The notes beneath the pieces were generated by a model. The model was not told the DNA's origin, made no database searches, and saw only the letters and a list, made by a program, of their open reading frames with translations. From NCBI GenBank assembly GCA_002495845.1, contig DAHF01000068.1:199-6877 (forward strand): DNA of 6,679 nt, given 5' to 3'. Each line of letters starts with the position of its first letter. The stretch's first letter is position 1. The position numbers were made by a program, and so were the translations under genes. The DNA is from Sulfolobus sp. UBA167 (GTDB lineage Archaea; Thermoproteota; Thermoprotei_A; Sulfolobales; Sulfolobaceae). This document shows, one piece after another, positions 1 to 4,585 of this stretch.

Positions 1-179
1 TCCTGATGGACTAGCTGAAGGGTACCTCTCCCTTTTGGATTTACGTCCCTTTCTTTTAACCAAAATAGAACGAACCTTAATGCCTTCACGTAGTTACGAG
101 AGAGTGCTAAGAGGGGTTCAGACACTCCAATCTTCATCGAAACCGTCGCTCTGATTGGTTTTTTACCCCTCTTAGCCAT
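1..179 (-). CDS. tnpB: TnpB (OrfB) family protein of an IS605-type element, N-terminal part only
   Basis: This is the first 59 codons of a minus-strand gene starting at ATG 179-177 and running off the left edge with no stop. The translation begins MAKRGKKPIRATVSMKIGVS and continues with EPLLALSRNYVKALRFVLFW. From memory, this closely resembles the N-terminus of Sulfolobus OrfB/TnpB proteins (a basic start, then a VRATV...EVSEPLLALVENYVKAL-like stretch). TnpB proteins are RNA-guided DNA nucleases carried by IS200/IS605 elements and relatives of Cas12; the RuvC-like catalytic residues and the C-terminal zinc finger lie outside the window, so activity cannot be judged. The start is supported by a TATA box centred about 27 bases upstream, which predicts a leaderless mRNA. 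An exact 12-base inverted repeat begins directly after the start codon. Confidence 0.85.
   Translation of the reverse strand, partial: MAKRGKKPIRATVSMKIGVSEPLLALSRNYVKALRFVLFWLKERDVNPKGRGTLQLVHQ
106..176. repeat. Exact 12-base inverted repeat inside the tnpB 5' coding region
   Basis: GCTAAGAGGGGT at 106-117 is matched by its exact reverse complement ACCCCTCTTAGC at 165-176, with 47 bases between. On the tnpB sense strand one arm is codons 2-5, immediately after ATG, and the other covers codons 21-25. If the mRNA is leaderless, the start codon would sit at the foot of a 12-bp G+C-rich stem. A structural or regulatory role is inference; the repeat itself is directly visible. Confidence 0.8.
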
Positions 180-202
180 CAAGTGCTAGACAGAGAAAGA
201 AG

Positions 203-210
203 TATTTAAA
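203..210 (-). promoter_or_regulatory. TATA box of tnpB
   Basis: On the minus strand this reads TTTAAATA, a strong archaeal TATA element. Its centre is about 27 bases upstream of the tnpB ATG at 179, so transcription should begin at or next to the start codon, giving a leaderless mRNA. Confidence 0.65.
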
Positions 211-220
211 CGTTCGTCAT

Positions 221-237
221 CCCCTCCATAGAAGGGG
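221..237 (-). other. Terminal hairpin of the insertion sequence
   Basis: CCCCT at 221-225 pairs with AGGGG at 233-237 around a 7-base loop. Imperfect short hairpins just inside the ends of IS200/IS605 elements are what the TnpA transposase recognises in this family. The position upstream of tnpB fits the left end. Assignment as the recognition hairpin is by family knowledge and position only. Confidence 0.5.
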
Positions 238-272
238 CTAGACTTTCATTCATTTGTAAAGCAGAATTTAAC

Positions 273-279
273 TTATAAT
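273..279 (+). promoter_or_regulatory. TATA box of the plus-strand MBL-fold / Cys-rich / arfC cluster
   Basis: TTATAAT lies in a T/A-rich stretch (267-280). Its centre at 276 predicts a start of transcription near 300-303. That is just downstream of the ATG at 297 and about 28 bases upstream of the ATG at 330, which favours 330 as the translation start. A weaker match, TTTAACTT at 267-274, would instead allow a leaderless mRNA from 297. Confidence 0.5.
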
Positions 280-329
280 TTAGTCTATCTTTTGTCATGA
301 GTCTAGCTAGAATAGGGAAAGGTACATTC

Positions 330-821
330 ATGATAGAATTGAGGCAATTAGGAGACTACAACGTTTATATGATAGAGAATGAAGAAGGTGATTTCACACT
401 AATAGACAGCGGTAATGGAAGCGCTATTAACTACGTGATTAATAACATTATGACCTTACTTGGGAATAAAAAGAGACTAAAATATCTCGTACTACTAAGT
501 AATGACGAAAGAGAAGCAGGAGGAGCTAACGTAATCTATGATACTTTCAGCCCAATAGTAACGTCACATTCTCTAATAGCTAAAATGATAAGGGCTGGAA
601 GAGGAATCCATGGGGAAATACCACCTACGCCAATTAACATGGAAATCAGAGATAAGATCTATAAATTAGAAAATAATTTAATACTTAAGCTGACTTATTA
701 TTTGGGATACCCTCATATTATTGCTCTATCTAACGATATTATTTTTTCTGGTACGATGACCGGCATATCTCCTTTACGTCAAAAGACATTATGCACTGTT
801 GAGACATGTATAAAAGGGTAA
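330..821 (+). CDS. Metallo-beta-lactamase-fold protein lacking its metal ligands (probable non-enzyme)
   Basis: The 163-residue protein follows the MBL-fold pattern: an N-terminal strand pair ending in LIDSG (24-28, the usual 'DTG/DPG' turn), then a helix, a strand (YLVLLS) and a GGA turn (64-66), and late strands IIALSNDIIFSGT (130-142). The HxHxDH metal motif is replaced by SNDERE (57-62), the GH of the later motif by LGYPH (125-129), and the aspartate of 'SGD' by Thr142. So no recognisable zinc/iron site remains and hydrolase activity is unlikely. At 163 residues it is also shorter than the usual 200 or more, missing the C-terminal part with the last histidine. Start: ATG 330 has a GGGAAAGGT sequence 6 bases upstream, fits the promoter spacing, and gives a typical family N-terminus. 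ATG 297 would add 11 residues and remains possible. It is first in a plus-strand cluster; its function is unknown. Confidence 0.7.
   Translation: MIELRQLGDYNVYMIENEEGDFTLIDSGNGSAINYVINNIMTLLGNKKRLKYLVLLSNDEREAGGANVIYDTFSPIVTSHSLIAKMIRAGRGIHGEIPPTPINMEIRDKIYKLENNLILKLTYYLGYPHIIALSNDIIFSGTMTGISPLRQKTLCTVETCIKG
809..816 (+). promoter_or_regulatory. TATA box of the Cys-rich gene, inside the end of the MBL-fold gene
   Basis: TATAAAAG is a good archaeal TATA box. Its centre is 25-26 bases before the ATG at 838, exactly the spacing for a leaderless transcript. It overlaps the last codons of the preceding gene, so the Cys-rich gene and arfC may be expressed separately from the MBL-fold gene. Confidence 0.55.
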
Positions 822-837
822 TTTCCAATATGATATC

Positions 838-1029
838 ATGATTTTTGAAGAACAGTGCGAGTCTTGCGGAAGATATACAGTAATAAAGTATTGTAAAATA
901 AAGAAACTAAATGTTTGTTACAATTGTTGCTTGAGTTGTAACTATAGAGATAAATGTGAAATTAGGATCTGGTTTAAGGAATTAAAAGTTGTTAACAAAA
1001 AATCTAAAATGCGTGAAATTAAGATATGA
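838..1029 (+). CDS. Small cysteine-rich protein, probably zinc- or iron-binding, function unknown
   Basis: I do not recognise a named family. The 63-residue protein has eight cysteines, all within residues 7-40: CxxC at 7-10, then C19, CxxCC at 27-31, C34 and C40, followed by a basic tail rich in Lys and Arg. This spacing suggests two metal-binding knuckles (zinc-ribbon or treble-clef-like), or possibly an iron-sulfur site. No signal peptide or membrane segment is seen, so it should be cytoplasmic. The start at 838 is fixed by the upstream TATA box at leaderless spacing; the ATG at 830 is out of frame and stops after three codons. Its stop TGA (1027-1029) overlaps the ATG of arfC (1026-1028), so the two are probably translationally coupled. 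That coupling makes a role near the riboflavin-pathway enzyme or in its regulation possible, but this is inference. Confidence 0.75.
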   Translation: MIFEEQCESCGRYTVIKYCKIKKLNVCYNCCLSCNYRDKCEIRIWFKELKVVNKKSKMREIKI

Positions 1030-1655
1030 GAACCGAGCTACCGTATATAATCATCTTCAGCACTATGAGCATAGATGGAAGAATAGCTTCAACTTCCGGT
1101 TTCAGCAAGCTCAGTTGTCCTTATGATAAAAGAAGACAGATGTTGTTAAGGTGTACTTCTGATGCAATAGTCGTGGGAGGGAATACAGTAAGACATGATA
1201 ACCCGTTGTTAACAGTCAGAGATGTAAAATGTCATAAAAATCCGATTAGAGTAGTGATATCGCATAGCCTTAAATTTAGCAAAGACGCAAATATATTTAG
1301 ACAACCTCCCAAGACAATAATTTACACCGATAATAGCTCAAAGATTGAAATTCCGCAAAACGTTGAGATTGTGACTCTAAAAAATACTTCCATATGCTTG
1401 ATTATGGAAGACCTCTACAAAAGAGGGATAAGAAAAGTTCTCATAGAAGGCGGAGGTAAAACTCTATACAGAGCTATAGAGGAAAGATGTTTTGATGAGC
1501 TAAGAGTGACAGTCTCCCCTAAACTCTTCGGGAACGGAGTTAGTTTGCTCGATGGAAAAGGATTTCAGGACGATGAAATACAAGAACTTGCACTATACGA
1601 CTCTAAGTTATGTGAATGCAAAAACGAAATTTACTTAACATACAAAAAGCGTTAA
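1026..1655 (+). CDS. arfC: Archaeal riboflavin-pathway reductase (RibD C-terminal domain family)
   Basis: The 209-residue protein is a stand-alone RibD_C (DHFR-like fold) reductase. In archaea this family uses NAD(P)H to reduce the ribosylamino group of 2,5-diamino-6-ribosylamino-4(3H)-pyrimidinone 5'-phosphate to ribitylamino, an early step towards riboflavin and F420. Visible motifs: MSIDGRIA (14-21), DAIVVGGNTVRHDNPLLTVR (46-65), the nucleotide-binding LIEGGGKTL (139-147), and DELRVTVSPKLFGNG (157-171). The length matches the archaeal family (about 220 residues), and the deaminase domain of bacterial RibD is absent, as expected in archaea. The ATG overlaps the previous stop by four bases (ATGA). 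A GTGA at 1013-1016, 9 bases before the ATG, could serve as a ribosome binding site. It ends 18 bases from the stop of the convergent tes gene. Substrate specificity is inferred from the family. Confidence 0.85.
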   Translation: MRTELPYIIIFSTMSIDGRIASTSGFSKLSCPYDKRRQMLLRCTSDAIVVGGNTVRHDNPLLTVRDVKCHKNPIRVVISHSLKFSKDANIFRQPPKTIIYTDNSSKIEIPQNVEIVTLKNTSICLIMEDLYKRGIRKVLIEGGGKTLYRAIEERCFDELRVTVSPKLFGNGVSLLDGKGFQDDEIQELALYDSKLCECKNEIYLTYKKR

Positions 1656-1661
1656 AAAGAA
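1654..1661 (-). terminator. T-tract terminator candidate for tes
   Basis: On the minus strand this reads TTCTTTTT, about 13-20 bases after the tes stop codon, the kind of T-rich tract that ends archaeal transcripts. It overlaps the arfC stop codon on the other strand. The 18 bases between the two convergent stops hold no other feature. Confidence 0.35.
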
Positions 1662-1673
1662 TTATATCATGCC

Positions 1674-3431
1674 TTAGCTTATGGAATCTACAAATCCCTT
1701 ATAAGTTATTTTGTAAAGGTCTCCCTGCTCTAATGTAGAAGCCTTTCTCTTGTACTTCACAGACTCACCTAAACTATTAGATCCGTGTACCTTTATCCAC
1801 TCGTCAAGAGGTATCTGATAATCCCTCAATACTTTATCTCTGTATAGGTCGTTCAGAACATTGTATGTACAGAATGGTATTACTCTACCGTCTGGGGATG
1901 CATAATGGATGTCGCACCTCATGACTCTCTGAACGTCGTAGTTATAGAGATCCATGAAGTGCATTGTCCCTAGGAAGAGCGTCTTATAGTGCCATTCTCC
2001 TAGGGCCTCATAATTGTGGTTTATTACTACGTTATACAACATCTTGTATACGTCGAAGTCCTTAGGACCTTTTTCCTTATCAATAAACTTCCTTATATTG
2101 AGCAACGCTTTCATGCCTACCCACGCTTTATTGGAGCCTTCCCTTATCTCCTCAGACTTTTCTTTAAGATACTCTAGAAGCCCCTCTAAATCTATGAACT
2201 TGGATATTGGAATGAAGTGAGGCTCTCCTCCTTTCCACTCTACATAAATATATGTTCCTGCACCACAAGATGGATGGTTGGCCATCTCGAATTGCTCTTT
2301 ACCTGTCAAAGCTTCGACTATCCTTGAGAATACAACAGATGTACCGATTGGGTACCAGCTATCTCTAGTCACTTCACCGTCAGTCTGCTCTTCAATGTTC
2401 CTTAGGACTTCTGGGATAGTTATCCTGAACTTCGCCCTCATGTTCCTCTTCATCATTCCAGTCAAGCTAACTGGCTGGAAGTTTACCGCTCTTACTATAT
2501 CTAGGTTTCTAGCTGCAAATTTAACAATGTTTCCTAAATCACTGTCATTTACTGTCTTAATTACAGTTGGAACTAGGACAACGCTTGTCATCCCAGCTTT
2601 CCTAAATACCTCAAATGTATAAGGAATTTCCCAATGATTCTTCGGGTTTGTCTTCCTATTTGTTCCATCAAAGCTCATATATATGGTATTAACTCCTGCC
2701 TCTCTCAACTGTTTAGCATAAGTTATTGCCTTATCTGGATCGTCCATGTACATTTTCGCGAACGTTCCTCCCCACGTATTTAGCTGTACATGTCTAACGC
2801 CCTTCTCCCTCAATATCTTTAGCACTTCCAGGATATCCTCTCTAAGTGTTGGCTCTCCACCAGTGACCTGTATAACTAAAGTTATGCCTTGCTTTTTGAG
2901 TTGGTCTATTTGATAGGAAATTTGGTCTAACGTGGGCTCGTATACATATCCTGCCTTTTCGGCATAGAAGAAACAATACCAGCATGACTGGTCACATCTA
3001 TTGGTAATCACAAGGTTAACTAAAGCGGAGTGCTGATGATGCATCGGACACAGTCCGCAATTGTAAGGACATGGAGCTTTCAAGTCTACATAAGGAACTT
3101 TAGGCCCCTTCCCTTCATACTCCCAATAATCAAACTTGTAGTACATTCCTACGTCTCCGTAGTAAAGGTCCTCAAATTCCCCGTGATCCGGACAGATTTT
3201 CCTTATGTAAAGCTTATTCTCCTTTTCAAATATAGTAGCAGGGAGAAGTCTATAACATGCAGGGCATAAGGAGTGAGTTACTCTTACTAACTTTTCATTT
3301 GATGAGAGCTTTGGTAAGGGACCTCCTATCTTTATCTCTCTGTCTCCGAATTTTACTGAGCCTTCATCAAAAGATGAAGGAGCTGGCAGTAGCCTAAACT
3401 TCTCATTGTTTTCCGCAGTTGTTTGAGCCAT
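1674..3431 (-). CDS. tes: Radical SAM tetraether lipid synthase (Tes, MJ0619 type)
   Basis: The 585-residue protein has the radical SAM motif CxxxCxxC at 146-153 (CDQSCWYC) and the SAM-binding GGEP at 191-194. Before it lie a second CxxxCxxC (121-128, CPYNCGLCPMHH) for an auxiliary cluster, and a rubredoxin-like N-terminal part with CPAC (56-59) and CPDHG (80-84). Further cysteines are at 389, 506 and 521. This arrangement of several clusters plus a rubredoxin-like segment fits tetraether synthase, which joins the ends of phytanyl chains of two archaeol-type lipids to make membrane-spanning GDGTs. Methanocaldococcus Tes is somewhat shorter (about 500 residues). There is no B12-binding domain, unlike the GDGT ring synthases GrsA/B. 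Among the first 50 codons, four of five lysines are AAG, which may reflect strong expression. Assignment is by recognition of the family pattern; some archaea carry paralogues, so lipid coupling is inferred. It has its own promoter 68 bases or less downstream of thiL. Confidence 0.85.
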   Translation of the reverse strand: MAQTTAENNEKFRLLPAPSSFDEGSVKFGDREIKIGGPLPKLSSNEKLVRVTHSLCPACYRLLPATIFEKENKLYIRKICPDHGEFEDLYYGDVGMYYKFDYWEYEGKGPKVPYVDLKAPCPYNCGLCPMHHQHSALVNLVITNRCDQSCWYCFFYAEKAGYVYEPTLDQISYQIDQLKKQGITLVIQVTGGEPTLREDILEVLKILREKGVRHVQLNTWGGTFAKMYMDDPDKAITYAKQLREAGVNTIYMSFDGTNRKTNPKNHWEIPYTFEVFRKAGMTSVVLVPTVIKTVNDSDLGNIVKFAARNLDIVRAVNFQPVSLTGMMKRNMRAKFRITIPEVLRNIEEQTDGEVTRDSWYPIGTSVVFSRIVEALTGKEQFEMANHPSCGAGTYIYVEWKGGEPHFIPISKFIDLEGLLEYLKEKSEEIREGSNKAWVGMKALLNIRKFIDKEKGPKDFDVYKMLYNVVINHNYEALGEWHYKTLFLGTMHFMDLYNYDVQRVMRCDIHYASPDGRVIPFCTYNVLNDLYRDKVLRDYQIPLDEWIKVHGSNSLGESVKYKRKASTLEQGDLYKITYKGFVDSIS

Positions 3432-3462
3432 ATCTATCTACTTTCATTAACTCTGTTTATCG

Positions 3463-3469
3463 TATATAA
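3463..3469 (-). promoter_or_regulatory. TATA box of tes
   Basis: On the minus strand this reads TTATATA within CTTATATACG. The centre is 35 bases before the tes ATG, predicting a 5' leader of about 8 bases with no room for a ribosome binding site. It is the only strong TATA element in the thiL-tes gap. Confidence 0.6.
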
Positions 3470-3498
3470 GAATATTCACTCTCTGTATTGTAGCTACA
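3470..3498. promoter_or_regulatory. Two short perfect palindromes upstream of the tes TATA box
   Basis: GAATATTC (3470-3477) directly abuts the tes TATA box in the BRE position. TGTAGCTACA (3489-3498) lies about 20 bases further upstream and ends beside the thiL stop codon; it is embedded in CTGTA...TACAG at 3483-3499. Such palindromes could bind a dimeric regulator, but with single copies this is speculative; the second could equally be part of the thiL 3' end. Confidence 0.3.
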
Positions 3499-3499
3499 G

Positions 3500-4456
3500 T
3501 TAAAACCATCCTTTGAAATTATCCCATCCAGTAATTTTTAATGAATTTCCATTAAAAGTGATAATATTGGCTTCAGAGAGCTTTCCTATCAGCACTGGAT
3601 CTAATCCAGAACTCCGCATTAATTCTATCGCTCGATCTTTAACTTCCTCATGGATCACAAATATACTCTCAAACTCTTCTCCACTATACTTTAACAAGTC
3701 AATAAAGTCCAATTTTGGTTCAACTAATTTTAGATAATCTAGAACATCTTCTCCGATTCCAAAGCTTGTCATATCAATTCCCATGTTCAAGCGTTTACTT
3801 ATTTTATCAATAGAAATCAAAAGTCCATCACTAATATCGGTGGAGTAAACTAGTTCCCCAGATAATGATGATAAAATGTTTGGTATGAGCTTGTTTACCA
3901 ATGGGTGCCTTATTTTCTCTAATGCCTTTAAAAATAAATATTGAGGTAGTTCAAGTTTTTTAAATATAAATTTGCTCAAAAAATATAAAGAAGTATAACC
4001 CAGTGGATTAGTCAAAACTAACAGGTCGCCTTTTTTAGGCTTAAATGTAGGATAAGCTATTCTTTTTCCTATTCCCATCACATCTATCCATCCATCAGAT
4101 GAAGAGTTGTTTAGGTCACCTCCGATATATCTAGCACCATAATACCTGACACAGTCAGAGAGCCCTCTAAAAATTTCATCCAAAATAGCGTCTTCCATAT
4201 TCTCGTTAATTCCTACGGACGACATAACAAGTGATGGATAAGATCCGGCGGAGATCAAATCGCTGAAAGTAGCTACAGCAGCCTTCCAACCAATATCGTA
4301 AAAACTTATATAATCAGATTTATAAGAAAGCGAAAACCCGTCCACCTTGAAGGCGTTTTCATCATTAAAGAAGACATCGTCCATACTATCTATATCGAGG
4401 TACTTTCTCAGATTTTTCTCAATATATCTATGTTCCCCTATGTCCTTTAGCTTCAT
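3500..4456 (-). CDS. thiL: Thiamine-monophosphate kinase (ThiL), divergent in its N-terminal loop
   Basis: The 318-residue protein matches ThiL (about 305-325 residues), which phosphorylates thiamine monophosphate to thiamine diphosphate with ATP and belongs to the PurM/AIR synthase superfamily. Motifs in order: GEHRYIEKNL (7-16, the usual GE..LI start), NDENA (31-35, in place of GDDAA), Asp48, DIGWKAAVATFSDLISAG (54-71), YIGGDLNNS (110-118), the hallmark TDISDGLL (206-213), and SGEEFESIF (258-266, in place of GEDYEL). The usual loop with VEG.HF between Asp48 and DIGWKA is almost absent. The ATG lies 22 bases after the 3' end of tRNA-Thr with no TATA box at normal spacing, while TGAT sits 5 bases before the ATG as a possible ribosome binding site, suggesting a leadered transcript that includes the tRNA. 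It could also be a ThiL-like paralogue with another substrate, but the conserved motifs favour ThiL. Confidence 0.85.
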   Translation of the reverse strand: MKLKDIGEHRYIEKNLRKYLDIDSMDDVFFNDENAFKVDGFSLSYKSDYISFYDIGWKAAVATFSDLISAGSYPSLVMSSVGINENMEDAILDEIFRGLSDCVRYYGARYIGGDLNNSSSDGWIDVMGIGKRIAYPTFKPKKGDLLVLTNPLGYTSLYFLSKFIFKKLELPQYLFLKALEKIRHPLVNKLIPNILSSLSGELVYSTDISDGLLISIDKISKRLNMGIDMTSFGIGEDVLDYLKLVEPKLDFIDLLKYSGEEFESIFVIHEEVKDRAIELMRSSGLDPVLIGKLSEANIITFNGNSLKITGWDNFKGWF

Positions 4457-4478
4457 TCTTCATCAGCCGCATAAAAGG

Positions 4479-4552
4479 AGCCGCCGGCGGGGTTCGGACC
4501 CGCGACCACTGGCTTACGAGGCCAGCGCTCTACCGGGCTGAGCTACAGCGGC
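4479..4552 (-). tRNA. tRNA-Thr (anticodon CGU)
   Basis: A full 74-base cloverleaf folds on the minus strand. The acceptor stem is GCCGCTG with CGGCGGC (one T-G pair). The D arm is GCTC/GAGC with a loop holding GG. The anticodon stem CTGGC/GCCAG carries loop CTCGTAA with anticodon CGT (reads ACG). The variable loop is TGGTC, and the T stem is GCGGG/CCCGC. Base 73 is T, and CC then T follows, so CCA is not encoded. There is no intron. The T loop reads TCCGAAC, with C where U55 is nearly universal. The gene lies 25 bases after purB and 22 bases before thiL; TTTT follows at 4473-4476. Confidence 0.95.
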
Positions 4553-4576
4553 ATGTTAATTTATGATGTATCTGCT

Positions 4577-4585
4577 CTTAAATTT
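4577..4585 (-). promoter_or_regulatory. TATA box candidate for tRNA-Thr, overlapping the purB stop codon
   Basis: On the minus strand this reads AAATTTAAG. Its centre is about 29 bases before the tRNA 5' end, suitable for transcription starting a few bases ahead of the mature tRNA. It includes the purB stop codon TAA (4580-4578). A second A/T stretch, TAAATTAA near 4556-4563, is too close to the tRNA to serve. Confidence 0.45.

Larger units (their letters stand above)
1..250 (-). mobile_element. Left end of an IS200/IS605-type (TnpB-carrying) insertion sequence, cut by the window edge
   Basis: The stretch holds, on the minus strand, a terminal hairpin (221-237), a TATA box (203-210) and the first 59 codons of a TnpB protein (179 to the window edge). 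This is the usual layout of the left end of an IS605-family element. The outer boundary is uncertain: it should lie just outside the hairpin, roughly 238-262, and I set 250 as an approximation. These elements make no terminal inverted repeats or target duplications, so the junction cannot be read from one copy. Whether a TnpA transposase gene is also present cannot be seen. The element sits back to back with the promoter of the next gene at about 273. Confidence 0.75.

Noticed and set aside
256..260. GTAAA (TTTAC on the minus strand) as the exact target site of the insertion sequence
   Set aside because: It resembles target motifs of the family but is a five-base match in A/T-rich DNA, and the element boundary cannot be set from a single copy.
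1..296. A structured non-coding RNA or guide RNA at the left edge
   Set aside because: The stretch is explained by tnpB coding sequence, its promoter and the element hairpin; the guide RNA of TnpB elements comes from the opposite end, outside the window.
790..840. Possible frameshift truncating the MBL-fold gene before 821
   Set aside because: The sequence after the stop is a promoter and the start of the Cys-rich gene; no continuation of an MBL domain was seen in the other frames, so the short C-terminus seems genuine.
2014..3269. Plus-strand open frames at 2014-2220, 2278-2622 and 3030-3269
   Set aside because: They lie antisense inside tes, whose protein is conserved along its length; the translations show no family motif and have no promoter or ribosome binding site.
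3513..3737. Plus-strand open frame within thiL
   Set aside because: It is antisense to the conserved C-terminal part of ThiL and has no recognisable protein features.
4470..4477. TTTTAT stretch as the thiL promoter
   Set aside because: It is only about 17 bases before the ATG, so the predicted transcript would start inside the coding sequence and lose the conserved N-terminus.
4347..4541. Plus-strand open frame across the thiL start and tRNA-Thr
   Set aside because: It reads through the reverse complement of a tRNA gene, so it cannot be a real protein gene; its C-terminus (RGSDPRPLAYEA) is a typical antisense-tRNA translation.
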